Shown: positions 45,474 to 54,131 of the stretch, one piece after another
How the letters are laid out: every line of letters begins with the position of its first letter
Numbering within the stretch: the first letter of the stretch is position 1
DNA from: Gemmatimonadota bacterium
Lineage (GTDB): Bacteria; JAAXHH01
Direction of reading: 5' to 3'
Length of the DNA: 64,000 bases
NCBI GenBank assembly: GCA_009837395.1
Contig: VXTP01000022.1
Span: forward strand, 38,119-102,118
Made by a program: the position numbers and the translations under genes
Notes under the pieces: model-generated
What the model was told of the DNA's origin: nothing
What the model saw: only the letters and a program-made list of their open reading frames with translations
Database searches by the model: none

Positions 45474-46292
45474 TCAGATCAGCAAACAGGCGATCAAGAG
45501 CAGGACCATCAGGGGCAGCAGCCCCATTCCGACGCTGGCGCCCGCCGGCACGAGCAGGCTTTCCGGCGCGGTGATCTCCAGGCCGAACAGCAGGGGGATC
45601 GTCCGGGCCGCTTCCTCGTTCAGGCCCAGCGAGATGGACACCCCGGCGTACAGGCTGCCGAAGAGGGCCAGGACCATGACCACGTGGGCCAGATGGGGCA
45701 GCCGACCCCTGGAAAGATCGGCGGGGTCCATGACGTCGTGATAGAGCAGGCCCCACTGCTTCACCCGCTTGTAAAGCACCGGCAGCAGCAGCGGACCGAG
45801 GATGGCCGCGGTGACGAAGTTGTTGATGGATATGAGGGGCCCCAGCACGTGGAAGGGCACGAGCCCCAGGATGTCCAGCCCCCAGCCGACCGTCACGCCG
45901 CAGGCGATGCTGGCCAGCAGCGTTACGTAGAGGTACCGGACCAGCATGGCCGGGGACCACGCACCGGGCTCTTTGCTGGTCAGCATGCGCCACAACCGGT
46001 AGGGAATGTAACCGAGCAGGAAGTTGCCGACCATGCCGAAGTAACTGCCCAGCCCATAGGTGCCGCCCATCAGGTCGCCGATCAGGTTGCCGAAGGCGGC
46101 GCCCCACGCGCCGGCCGGTCCAAACATGAGGGAACAGATGACCGGAAACACGTTGGCCGGCCTGAGTTCGGTAATGCCGGGGATGATGGGAAGGAGTTTG
46201 AAGGGAATGAGAACGGCGGCATACATGGCTGCCGTCAGGGCTACCAGGACGACCATCCTGGTATACTTCCACATCGTGATGGCTTCTCGCAC
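45474..46292 (-). CDS. QueT/ECF-type S-component-like membrane protein
   Basis: 272 residues from GTG 46292 with AAGGGG 5 nt upstream. Seven or so hydrophobic segments; VVLVALTAAMYAAVLIPFKL and ITELRPANVFPVICSLMFGPAGAWGAAFGNLIGDLMG match the substrate-binding subunit fold of energy-coupling-factor importers. There are no A/T subunits nearby, so it would share a module encoded elsewhere. It is in an operon with sugar-acid enzymes, so a role in taking up the operon's substrate is an inference. Confidence 0.75.
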   Translation of the reverse strand: MREAITMWKYTRMVVLVALTAAMYAAVLIPFKLLPIIPGITELRPANVFPVICSLMFGPAGAWGAAFGNLIGDLMGGTYGLGSYFGMVGNFLLGYIPYRLWRMLTSKEPGAWSPAMLVRYLYVTLLASIACGVTVGWGLDILGLVPFHVLGPLISINNFVTAAILGPLLLPVLYKRVKQWGLLYHDVMDPADLSRGRLPHLAHVVMVLALFGSLYAGVSISLGLNEEAARTIPLLFGLEITAPESLLVPAGASVGMGLLPLMVLLLIACLLI

Positions 46293-46301
46293 GCTACCCC
46301 T

Positions 46302-46970
46302 TCATGCGCTTTGTTCCAGGCGGTTGATCTCGTCGCGCAGACGGGCGGCGTCCTCGTACCGTTCCTCATCGATGGCTGCCTGGAGTTTCTGCCGCGCCGT
46401 TTCCAGGGGGGTGCGTGGCTGACGCTTGAACTCCACGGATTCCATCAGCTCCTCGGCGGCCACCTGCGCCGCGGGCACCTTGCCTTCCTCGCCCGCTTCG
46501 GCTTCCAGTTCCTCGATGGACGCGGCGAGTGCGTCCTCGCCGTTCTCGTCCTTGCTCTTGGGCATGCGCTTGCCGGCCGCCCGCATGACTTCCTCTTCCA
46601 CGTAGATCGGGGCGTCGGCACGAAGGGCGAGGGCGATGGCGTCCGTGGGTCTCGAGTCGATGGTCATGGACTGTCCGTTGGCCTTCACGTGTATTTCCGC
46701 GATGTAGAACTGCTGCTCGCGCAGTTCGGAGATGAGCACGAACTCGATCTCGGCGTCGAAGTGATCGAAGACTGAATTCAACAGATCGTGGGTCATGGGC
46801 CGCGGCGGCGCTTCTTCGCCGGCGTCGATCTGGCTCTTGATGGCGAAGGCTTCCGCGATGCCGATCAACAGAATCAGCACCTGCTCTTCCTGCTCGTCGG
46901 CCAGCCAGAGTACGGGGGTGGCGTGCAGGGGATAGGGAGGCCCCACATCATATACCTTGAGACGAATCAT
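46302..46970 (-). CDS. bifunctional-nuclease (BFN) domain protein with a C-terminal UVR motif
   Basis: 222 residues. The BFN/DUF151 domain spans about 10-135: TPVLWLADEQEEQVLILLIGIAEA, RPMTHDLLNSVFDHF and SMTIDSRPTDAIALALRADAPIYV. The UVR motif ARQKLQAAIDEERYEDAARLRDEINRLE at about 190-218 is the UvrB/UvrC interaction helix pair. Proteins with this layout have been linked to nuclease activity and stress responses. It is the first gene of the - strand operon; another UVR-motif protein lies at 50035. Confidence 0.88.
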   Translation of the reverse strand: MIRLKVYDVGPPYPLHATPVLWLADEQEEQVLILLIGIAEAFAIKSQIDAGEEAPPRPMTHDLLNSVFDHFDAEIEFVLISELREQQFYIAEIHVKANGQSMTIDSRPTDAIALALRADAPIYVEEEVMRAAGKRMPKSKDENGEDALAASIEELEAEAGEEGKVPAAQVAAEELMESVEFKRQPRTPLETARQKLQAAIDEERYEDAARLRDEINRLEQSA

Positions 46971-47214
46971 GTATGCAGTCTTTCTATCGGACCGGGATCA
47001 GCCTGGTTTCTGTCGCGGGCGACCACATGCGAGATGACGGGATTACGCAGACTGAAAGGGGTCAGTCCGCCTGTAGATACAATCGTCATCGTAGTGGAAG
47101 TTTGGTATACGGGTATAATAAACCGGGCGCTCAAAACAGGTCAAGACAAAATGAACTGGCGGTTATGATTTTCGGCTGCCGGGTGTTTCCGGTCATCCGA
47201 ATGGACGCGTTCGG
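46971..47214. other. 244-nt spacer
   Basis: No gene supported. It is less GC-rich than its neighbours and contains TATAAT at 47114-47119 on the + strand, but without a convincing -35 box and with no + strand gene to serve. Confidence 0.4.
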
Positions 47215-47802
47215 TCATCCGTTCTTCGAACTTCCCCGCTGGTTTAGAAAAGCGGCGCGCACGCGGGTGAAGAAGGCCAGCGCCGCTTCCGTGCTGTAAT
47301 CCCGATAGGTCCAGGGCAACGGGGTGAACTCGCCCCGCGTGTACAGCAGCGTCACCTCGGCGAATATCCCCTTCCCGATATAGATGCGGTGGCTGTAGTT
47401 CTTGGTGGTCGCCAGGACGAGCTGGCCGCCGTTGACGTAGCCCGGATCGATGTTCAACGCCCGTCCGGGCATGCCGTCGGACCGGACCAGTCCGGCTTCG
47501 AGGCCGTTGCTCGCGCGCTTGATATCCGCGAGGTTCTCCGGATATACGAGCGGCCCGAATCCGAGGAACTGCTTGACCAGTCCGGCCCCCATTTCCCGCT
47601 CATAGTAAGATGAGAAGGTAAAGTCGAATACCGGACCGGCCAACTCCACCGCACCGAACCGATCGGCCAGAAGCTCGCGGCCCTCCGCCAGCTTCGTTTC
47701 GTCCTGTCCCATAATTGCGCATACTAGTTTTACGGGGTCGGGATTCGCGGGAGTACCCATGGTCGAGTCGCTTTCCGCATAACGCGTTTGTCTCATTGCC
47801 AC
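47215..47802 (-). CDS. DUF4416-family protein
   Basis: 195 residues from 47802; ATG 47760 is also possible and starts closer to the conserved core (PDPVKLVCAIM). Typical DUF4416 segments: GPVFDFTFSSYYEREMGAGL, ALNIDPGYVNGGQLVLATTKNYSHRIYIGKGIFAEVTLLY and WTYRDYSTEAALAFFTRVR. Function unknown, soluble. Monocistronic as far as seen. Confidence 0.85.
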   Translation of the reverse strand: MAMRQTRYAESDSTMGTPANPDPVKLVCAIMGQDETKLAEGRELLADRFGAVELAGPVFDFTFSSYYEREMGAGLVKQFLGFGPLVYPENLADIKRASNGLEAGLVRSDGMPGRALNIDPGYVNGGQLVLATTKNYSHRIYIGKGIFAEVTLLYTRGEFTPLPWTYRDYSTEAALAFFTRVRAAFLNQRGSSKNG

Positions 47803-47906
47803 GAAGCGTGCCGGGCTGTATATTTACTCGCCCGTCGCCCGACAGGAAACAGATATCAGATTCGGTTGGACGTTGTCAACGGTAAACGGTCACCAGGACC
47901 GCGGGG

Positions 47907-47941
47907 ACCGGCAGAACCGGCAGAACCGGCAGGACCGACAG
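47907..47941. repeat. 9-nt tandem repeat
   Basis: Units ACCGGCAGA, ACCGGCAGA, ACCGGCAGG and ACCGACAG lie between the divergent DUF4416 and SDR genes. Confidence 0.8.
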
Positions 47942-47957
47942 TCTCACAGGAGCACAG

Positions 47958-48722
47958 ATGAATCTCGAACGGTTTTCGCTCAAGGACAGGGTCGCCATCG
48001 TCACCGGCGCGGGAACAGGCATCGGCCAGGGGATCGCGACGGCCATGGCCGAATCGGGCGCCCGGGTCGTCCTGGCGGGCCGGACCCGCTCCAGGCTCGA
48101 GGAGACCGGGGAGACCATCAGGGGGTTCGGCGGCGAAGCGTTGGTCGTGGAAACGGACGTCTCGGATAGGGACGGCCGGGAATCCCTTGTGGCAAAGACC
48201 CTGGAAACCTGGAAGCAGATCGATATCCTGGTCAACAACGCGGGGGTGAACGTGCGCACGCCGCCGGAGGACTATCGCGAGGAGGACTGGGACCGGGTCG
48301 TGGACACCAATCTGAAGGGCACCTTCTTCCTCACCCAGCTTGCGGCCCGGTACATGATCGAGCGGAAGTACGGCAAGATCATCCAGATCGCTTCATTGGC
48401 CGCCATTACGGGCATTCCCCATATCCCCGCCTACACCGCCGCCAAGGGCGGTATCGCATCCATGACCTACCAGCTGGCCATCGACTGGGCTCCGTACCAC
48501 ATCAACATCAATTCCATCTGCCCGGGATACATCCGGACGCCGCTGACCCGTCCCGTCGAAGAAAGCGAGCGGGGCGCCTACATCCTGAACCGCGTGCCGG
48601 CCGGCCGCTGGGGCGAACCGGAGGACATCGCCGGCACCGCCGTATTCCTGGCTTCTCCGGCCTCGGATTTTCTCACGGGACAACTGATCGTGGTGGACGG
48701 TGGTTGGATGGCAGGCGGCTAG
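47958..48722 (+). CDS. short-chain dehydrogenase/reductase
   Basis: 254 residues after AGGAGCACAG. TGxxxGxG is TGAGTGIG (about 17-24), then NNAGVNV, the catalytic Ser in ASLAAITG and YTAAKGG with Tyr and Lys, and SICPGYIRTPLT. A classical NAD(P)-dependent SDR, gluconate-5-dehydrogenase-like. Substrate not determinable. Confidence 0.92.
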   Translation: MNLERFSLKDRVAIVTGAGTGIGQGIATAMAESGARVVLAGRTRSRLEETGETIRGFGGEALVVETDVSDRDGRESLVAKTLETWKQIDILVNNAGVNVRTPPEDYREEDWDRVVDTNLKGTFFLTQLAARYMIERKYGKIIQIASLAAITGIPHIPAYTAAKGGIASMTYQLAIDWAPYHININSICPGYIRTPLTRPVEESERGAYILNRVPAGRWGEPEDIAGTAVFLASPASDFLTGQLIVVDGGWMAGG

Positions 48723-48809
48723 CCTGCTGGATGGCTGGCGGCTAACCCGCTGCCTCCGCCTGGGAGGTCGCCTCGATCGGGGCGCCGGCCCGTCCGCGGA
48801 CCACGGCAG

Positions 48810-50021
48810 TCACCCGGCCGCCTCCGCCTGGCTCACCCGGCCCGTACCCGGCCGGGGCACCGTGATGAAACCGGTGGCCACCAGGGTAAGGACGGCGACG
48901 ACCGCCGCGCCGATGAAGACGTGCTGGTAGCCGTAGATGACCCACACCAGCCCCCCCAGGGTGGGAATGGACATGGACACCGCGTGGTCGATGGTGACGC
49001 CCAGGGACAGGGTCGCGGTGAGATCGTCTTTTTTCACGACGATCTTGCTGGCGTAGGTGGTCCGCGCGATACTGACGTTGAACAGGACCAGGTCGAGCAC
49101 GAAACTGGCATAGATGAGATCCACCGCCCACGCGCCCAGCCCCATTTCCGCGGCGAAACCGTAGCCCACGCAGACTCCGATGAGCAGTACCGCGTCGATC
49201 ATCAGCACCAGGCGTTCTCCGAACCGGTCGATCAGCTTGCCCAGTTGCGGCGCGAAGAACATGCCGATGACGGATGCGACCAGGTGGAGCGAGGCGATGG
49301 TGGATACCGGTTTGTCGAAGATGCTGATCAGCACCCAGGGACCGAAGGTGATGAAGATCTGCTTCCGCGCGCCGAAGAGGATGTTCAGCAGGTAGAACAG
49401 GGTGTACCGCTTCCGCATGATAAAGGTGGGGCGGTTGCCCGTGTGCCCCTCGATGGGACGCATCGCCAGGTAGCTGTAGACGCCTCCGAGGGCCACCAGC
49501 GCGGCAAGGGTGAAAACGGGCAGATAGCCGAGTGAGGTGCCGCCCAGACCCATCCAGAGCATGATGCTGCCCAGGATGGCGGCGCCGGTCTGGATCCCGC
49601 TCAGGCGCCCCAGCATGGTGGCGCCCCGTCCTTCGCGGGCCAGCCGGAGGGCGATCGTCCGGGTCACGGGCATCTGCAGGTGCATGCCGATGCTCCAGAT
49701 GATCATCGAGGTGAGCATCAGCCCGTAAAGATCGCCGTATAACCCAAGCCCCATGAATCCCACGGCCATCAGCACCATGGAGAGGGCGGCCATCTTCAGT
49801 TCCGACCAGAAGAAGAGGATGCCGGCGAAGGCGGCCACGAGGAAGCCGGGCAACTCGCGGGGAAACTCGAGCTCGCCGCGGCTCATCGCGTCCATCTGGT
49901 AGGTGTCGCTGAGGAAATTGTTGAAGCTGATTTCACCCAGCCCCATCGAAAGACCCATGCTGACCGCGCCAAGTACGAAGAGGATGAGTTGACGGTCGGC
50001 GGATCTGATCCAGGAAAGCAA
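48810..50021 (-). CDS. MFS transporter
   Basis: 403 residues beginning at TTG 50021, which has GGAG 6 nt upstream and follows the UVR gene by 13 nt. About 12 hydrophobic segments (LILFVLGAVSMGLSMGLGEI, FLVAAFAGILFFWSELKMAA, AAILGSIMLWMGLGG, ISIFDKPVSTIASLHLV). The PQLGKLIDRFGERLVLMIDA loop corresponds to MFS motif A in the second half. Substrate unknown. Its last codons (QAEAAG) fall in a region where GCCTCCGCCTGG is repeated. Confidence 0.85.
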   Translation of the reverse strand: MLSWIRSADRQLILFVLGAVSMGLSMGLGEISFNNFLSDTYQMDAMSRGELEFPRELPGFLVAAFAGILFFWSELKMAALSMVLMAVGFMGLGLYGDLYGLMLTSMIIWSIGMHLQMPVTRTIALRLAREGRGATMLGRLSGIQTGAAILGSIMLWMGLGGTSLGYLPVFTLAALVALGGVYSYLAMRPIEGHTGNRPTFIMRKRYTLFYLLNILFGARKQIFITFGPWVLISIFDKPVSTIASLHLVASVIGMFFAPQLGKLIDRFGERLVLMIDAVLLIGVCVGYGFAAEMGLGAWAVDLIYASFVLDLVLFNVSIARTTYASKIVVKKDDLTATLSLGVTIDHAVSMSIPTLGGLVWVIYGYQHVFIGAAVVAVLTLVATGFITVPRPGTGRVSQAEAAG

Positions 50022-50034
50022 GGGGGGCTCCGGT

Positions 50035-50793
50035 CTAGGGCAGATCGAACTTCTTCAGTTCATCCCGTATTTCGGCGGCCCGTTCGAACTGCTCGTTCTC
50101 GACGGCCTCCGTTAATTCCGCCCTCAACTGGTCTTCCTCGGAACGGGGCTGTTGTTTTCGGATCTCCTCGGCCATGTCCCGTAAGACTTTCAGTTCCTGG
50201 CTTTCCTTGACCAGGTCGTCCCGGTCGTAGGAACGAAAGAAAGTCTCTATTTCCTCAATCCCTTCTTCAATATGGCGCAGGGCCTTGTCAATATCGCCCG
50301 AATCCGTGGCGATCAGGCTTCGCGCCCGGGTGCGGTGCATGATGACGAAGGGCCGGTACTGCTCGAGGGACAGGCGGTCGTCGTCGTTTTCGGCATGGGT
50401 CCGTACGATTTCCATGATCTGCAGGTTGTGTTCGGCGTCCCGGCAGGCTTCGTGGTATGATTCCAGTTCGAACATGCAGATGCGCCGGTAGTAATACTGC
50501 AGCGATTCCGTCTGAAGGCTCACGCAGTCTTCGTGGGAGAGACTGAGTTGCGCGTCCGGTCCCTTGTCCGCCTTCTTCTTCTCCAGTTTATCCAGAAAGT
50601 GATCCAGCAGGGAAGCCTTCCCGTGGGGTCTCTGGCCGTCCGGCCGGTTCGACCACTCCATCTGCAGGATGCCGAGGTCCACGCGCATCTGGATCCTCGT
50701 CCGGCCGTCCTCTCCCTTGATCTTGCGCACAATGAGCTTGTCGGGCCCCGTGTAGTCCCATTCATCAAGTAGTTTGCTGATGTCTGGATTCAT
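50035..50793 (-). CDS. UVR-motif protein of unknown function
   Basis: 252 residues after GGGAGCCAGGC. An N-terminal alpha/beta part (DKLIVRKIKGEDGRTRIQMRVDLGILQMEW) is followed by a long helical region and the C-terminal UVR motif (EEDQLRAELTEAVENEQFERAAEIRDELKKF, split here by family boundaries). Clp-associated McsA and UvrB/C share this motif. I do not recognise the N-terminal family. It is followed by an MFS gene. Confidence 0.8.
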   Translation of the reverse strand: MNPDISKLLDEWDYTGPDKLIVRKIKGEDGRTRIQMRVDLGILQMEWSNRPDGQRPHGKASLLDHFLDKLEKKKADKGPDAQLSLSHEDCVSLQTESLQYYYRRICMFELESYHEACRDAEHNLQIMEIVRTHAENDDDRLSLEQYRPFVIMHRTRARSLIATDSGDIDKALRHIEEGIEEIETFFRSYDRDDLVKESQELKVLRDMAEEIRKQQPRSEEDQLRAELTEAVENEQFERAAEIRDELKKFDLP

Positions 50794-50851
50794 GTGCCTG
50801 GCTCCCGTCTTTGAAAATGTGAGGTGCCGAGGGAGGTGGATTCAGACCAAA

Positions 50852-51736
50852 TCAGAATGCGCTGGCCAGCCCGGTCAGCCCGGACAGCCCGGTCAGCCCG
50901 GACAACGCGCCGACCAGTGTCAGCAGTCCGATTCCCCAGCAATAATACGAAAACCTGGACAGATTGCCGGCAACAACGATGCGAAGGAGCAGCTTGAGCG
51001 CGATGTAACCGCTCACGGCCGCCGTGAGGGTTCCCACCGCTACCGAGGTCCATTGGTCCGCAGCAATGCCGCCCGAATCTACTGCCTGGACGGCAACCGC
51101 TCCCAGTATGGCGGGGACCGCTAATAGAAAAGAGTAACGCGCCGCCAGCCGCCGGTCAAGTCCCAACAGCAAGGCGATGGAAATGGTCGTTCCGGACCGC
51201 GAGATACCGGGAATCAGCGCCAGCGCCTGGCCCAGGCCGATCAGCAGCGCATCGAACCAGGTCGTCTTTTGCAGGTCCCGGTCCGCTTGGCCCTGCCGGC
51301 CCGAGAAACGGGACAACCACAGAATGGTACCGGTGACCAGGAACGCGCAGCCGACATAGGCCGGTGCGGAGAACAGTTGCTCCAGCTCGTCCTTCCATCC
51401 CAGTCCGAATACCGCGACCGGGACCGTACCCACCGCAAGCAGGAGCAAGAGGCGAAGCACGCCCCGGTCTTCATCGGCATGGCCGGTCACCACACGCCAG
51501 GCACCGGAGACCAGCATGGCGATATCCGATCGGAACACGATCAGGACGGCGATCAGCGTACCGAGGTGAACCATGACGTCGAAGAGCAACTGGGTTTCAC
51601 CTGGACCGCCCGGTCCGCCTGGGCCGCCTGGTCCGAACAGCCACTGGTACACCACGAGATGGCCGGAACTGCTGATCGGCAGAAATTCCGTGACGCCCTG
51701 CAGGAATCCAAGAATCAACGCGTGGTGAAGTGGAAT
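50852..51736 (-). CDS. uppP: undecaprenyl-diphosphate phosphatase
   Basis: About 294 residues. GVTEFLPISSSGHLVV is the first catalytic motif and LALIPGISRSGTTIS the second (PGxSRSGxT), both facing the periplasm in BacA/UppP, which recycles the lipid carrier for peptidoglycan and O-antigen. No ATG exists: an in-frame TGA lies 2 codons before ATT 51736, which has GGGAG 8 nt upstream and would start IPLHHALILGFLQG, the normal N-terminus. TTG 51718 is the alternative. A Gly/Pro repeat sits in the first loop and a second repeat encodes the last membrane helix. Confidence 0.9.
   Translation of the reverse strand: MPLHHALILGFLQGVTEFLPISSSGHLVVYQWLFGPGGPGGPGGPGETQLLFDVMVHLGTLIAVLIVFRSDIAMLVSGAWRVVTGHADEDRGVLRLLLLLAVGTVPVAVFGLGWKDELEQLFSAPAYVGCAFLVTGTILWLSRFSGRQGQADRDLQKTTWFDALLIGLGQALALIPGISRSGTTISIALLLGLDRRLAARYSFLLAVPAILGAVAVQAVDSGGIAADQWTSVAVGTLTAAVSGYIALKLLLRIVVAGNLSRFSYYCWGIGLLTLVGALSGLTGLSGLTGLASAF
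50868..50903 (-). repeat. 9-nt tandem repeat in the last helix of uppP
   Basis: Four units alternate AGCCCGGTC and AGCCCGGAC, encoding alternating LSG and LTG on the minus strand near the C-terminus. Confidence 0.85.
51607..51635 (-). repeat. 9-nt tandem repeat in the first loop of uppP
   Basis: CCGCCCGGT, CCGCCTGGG and CCGCCTGGT encode GPGGPGGPGG between helices 1 and 2, a segment absent from typical UppP. Confidence 0.85.
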
Positions 51737-51791
51737 GGGTCACGCTCCCGGGCTGGCCTGCTCGTGAAGACCGACACGGGGCCAATCCTGC

Positions 51792-53054
51792 TCAGGAAGG
51801 CTGGCGCCTGGGTCTTCTCGAATACCGCCTGCGCGGCCTGCGGCCCTGTGTGCGCCCGCTTCCTGTTTCGGGTTGGTCCTTCTTGGCCTTGGTCTCGGCA
51901 TTGGCCGGCAGCGGCTTCGGACTGGAGGCAAAACAGGATCTCACGGCCTGCCAGCACAGAATCAGGGGCAGGGACGGCAAAGCCGCGTAGGCCAGGACCG
52001 GGGCGCGCATGAACCACAGCCTGAATACCACGAAGATCGCAAGACTGGCGATCAGTGCGATCCAGCCAAGGGAGATGGCCGAAGCGACGCCGTGCAGGTA
52101 CGCAGCGAGGCCGAAAAACAGCAGCGCCGTGAGCAGCGTCGTGTTAAACGAGGGCATGAAGAGGTTGAAACCGCCGATCACCTGTGCCGCGCTACGCCAT
52201 TTCAGTCCATCCGTGATCAGGGGCAGTCCGTCGGTTCGGGCAATTCTCCACCTGGATCTCAGGCGGTCCAAAGTGGAGGGAACGGGTTTTAGAGACCGGG
52301 TACGGTCGTATACCCATGCCTGGTCGGTATACTGGATGACCACGTCGTGGCGCAGCAGTTTGGTTTGATATCCCAGCACGTTGTCCAGCCGGGGCTCATT
52401 CACGCCGTGTTTTTCTACCAGCCGCCGGGAGATGCACAGTCCGGTTCGATGGATACCGCCGGCCAGCCGGAGATTCAGCGGCCAGCTCGTAAGCCAGGAG
52501 GGCTTCAAGGCGCTCAGCAGGGCTCTGCTCGCCGTATTCCAGGTCCACTTTCTTCCGGTTACGCTGTAGCCGGACTGGACGGCCAGTGCGCCCCGAGACA
52601 GCTTGTCGCTCATCACGGCCAGGAAATTCGTGGAAATCCTGGACCGGACGTCGAGGACGACGTAGGCGTCATAGCGGTCTTTAGTGGAAAGCCGTTCCAA
52701 CACGCCGTGGACTGCGTCATCCGCGTCGGCCCAGCGCTGCTTCCCGGGTCCGTAGACGACCGCCCCCTTGCGCCGCGCGATGGTCGGCGTCTGATCCGTG
52801 CAGTTCACCGGAGCGACGATCACGTCGAACATGCTCCGCGGATACTTGTTCCGGCGCAGATTCTCCACGGTCCTGCCGATCGTGCCTTCGTCGTTTCCCA
52901 CCGGCACCACCAGGGCGAAGACGTGCCGGGGAAAGATCAGCGGTACCTTGCCGCTTCCGCGGATCCGGCCGATGAAGCTCAACAGGAATCCATAGGCCAC
53001 GAGAACGACCGATCCGGCCAGGACGACCGACTCGAGCAGCGACAGGTACGTCAA
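51792..53054 (-). CDS. family 2 glycosyltransferase with membrane segments
   Basis: 420 residues from TTG 53054 with GGAG 8 nt upstream. N-terminal helix SVVLAGSVVLVAYGFLLSFI, then a GT-A domain: FALVVPVGNDEGTIGRTVENL, FDVIVAPVNCTDQT, YDAYVVLDVRSRISTNFL (DVRS in place of a strict DxD), and RLRSRWRIARTDGL as a Q/RxxRW-like acceptor motif. Two or three C-terminal helices and a very basic Arg-rich tail follow. Resembles processive polysaccharide synthases or N-acylhomologous transferases; the product is unknown. Lies between uppP and rfbB, a cell-surface polysaccharide setting. Confidence 0.85.
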   Translation of the reverse strand: MTYLSLLESVVLAGSVVLVAYGFLLSFIGRIRGSGKVPLIFPRHVFALVVPVGNDEGTIGRTVENLRRNKYPRSMFDVIVAPVNCTDQTPTIARRKGAVVYGPGKQRWADADDAVHGVLERLSTKDRYDAYVVLDVRSRISTNFLAVMSDKLSRGALAVQSGYSVTGRKWTWNTASRALLSALKPSWLTSWPLNLRLAGGIHRTGLCISRRLVEKHGVNEPRLDNVLGYQTKLLRHDVVIQYTDQAWVYDRTRSLKPVPSTLDRLRSRWRIARTDGLPLITDGLKWRSAAQVIGGFNLFMPSFNTTLLTALLFFGLAAYLHGVASAISLGWIALIASLAIFVVFRLWFMRAPVLAYAALPSLPLILCWQAVRSCFASSPKPLPANAETKAKKDQPETGSGRTQGRRPRRRYSRRPRRQPS

Positions 53055-53085
53055 GTCTTACACTCCATGTGCGCGCTGGACCTCA

Positions 53086-53121
53086 TCAAGTTTGATACCG
53101 TTTTCAAGTTTGATATCGTTC
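53086..53121 (-). repeat. 18-nt tandem duplication at the 3' end of rfbB
   Basis: TCAAGTTTGATACCGTTT (53086-53103) and TCAAGTTTGATATCGTTC (53104-53121) straddle the rfbB stop codon. Confidence 0.75.
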
Positions 53122-54117
53122 ATCGTACTGCTTCTTGTAATACGACCTGAAACCGCTTTCGTTCCGGATCTCCCGCCACCACTGCGGGTGATCCACGTAC
53201 CACCGCACCGTCCTGTCCAGCAGCGCGTCAAAATCGAGCGACGGGCGCCATCCCAGGGCCTGGATGCGGCCGCAGTCCAGGGCGTACCGCAGATCATGCC
53301 CGCTCCGGTCCGGGACGAACTCGCGCAGGCCCGCCGGGCGGTCGAGGATTTCCAGGATGCGGGCGGCCAGATCCCGGCCGTTGACTTCGCGGTTCGTGCC
53401 CACGTTGTACGCGTTCCCCGCCTCGCCGGACCTGAGCACCCGGTCGATGGCGGAACAGTGGTCTTCCACGTAGAGGTAGCTGCGCACCGCGCTTCCGTCG
53501 CCGTACACTGGCAGCGGCTTGTACTCCAGGGCGTTCGTGATGAACAGGGGCAGGACCTTCTCAGGGTACTGGTAGGGTCCGACGGTGTTCCCGCCGCGCG
53601 TGATCAGCACGGGCATGCCGTAGGTGGTGAAGTAGGATTGGACCAGCAGATCCGCTGCGGCCTTGCTGGCGGCATAGGGACTGCGGGGCGCGAAGGCGTC
53701 GCTCTCCACAGAGAAACCCGCCGGTACGTGGCCGTACACTTCGTCGGTGGACACCTGCAGAAAGCGCTTCACTTCCAGGTGCCGCGCCGCTTCGAGCAGG
53801 ACGTAGACCCCGTTGTAATTCGTTTCGATGAAGGAGGACGGGTCGAGGATGGATCGGTCAACATGGGATTCGGCCGCGAAGTTGACGACCGTGTCGACGC
53901 CGCGCATCGCATCGTCGACCGTGTCCCTGTCCCGGATATCCCCTTGAACGAAGCGGAACCGGTCCGTACCCGCGCAGTCGTCGATGTTGGCCAGATTGCC
54001 GGCGTAGGTCAGCGCATCGAGCACCACGACCTGTGTTTCGGGATGGTGTTTCAGTGTGTATCGAACGAAGTTACTGCCGATGAACCCGGCTCCACCGGTT
54101 ACCAGCATGGCGTCCAT
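53104..54117 (-). CDS. rfbB: dTDP-glucose 4,6-dehydratase
   Basis: 337 residues from ATG 54117; upstream in-frame codons belong to the spacer and the preceding gene. LVTGGAGFIGSNFVRY is the NAD-binding loop, NFAAESHVDRSI is the conserved segment, STDEVYGHV contains the Asp/Glu dehydration pair, and PYAASKAAADLL has the YxxxK catalytic Tyr/Lys. It converts dTDP-glucose to dTDP-4-keto-6-deoxyglucose for rhamnose-type sugars. rfbA/C/D are not in view. Confidence 0.92.
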   Translation of the reverse strand: MDAMLVTGGAGFIGSNFVRYTLKHHPETQVVVLDALTYAGNLANIDDCAGTDRFRFVQGDIRDRDTVDDAMRGVDTVVNFAAESHVDRSILDPSSFIETNYNGVYVLLEAARHLEVKRFLQVSTDEVYGHVPAGFSVESDAFAPRSPYAASKAAADLLVQSYFTTYGMPVLITRGGNTVGPYQYPEKVLPLFITNALEYKPLPVYGDGSAVRSYLYVEDHCSAIDRVLRSGEAGNAYNVGTNREVNGRDLAARILEILDRPAGLREFVPDRSGHDLRYALDCGRIQALGWRPSLDFDALLDRTVRWYVDHPQWWREIRNESGFRSYYKKQYDERYQT

Positions 54118-54131
54118 AAAAGCCTGGCTCC

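Noticed and set aside
44089..46272. 727-codon minus-strand frame overlapping the enolase-superfamily and S-component genes
   Set aside because: Same strand but different frame from two genes with clear family motifs; its product is low-complexity Arg/Pro/Gly sequence.
47114..47119. TATAAT as a promoter
   Set aside because: No -35 box at the proper distance and no + strand gene follows it.
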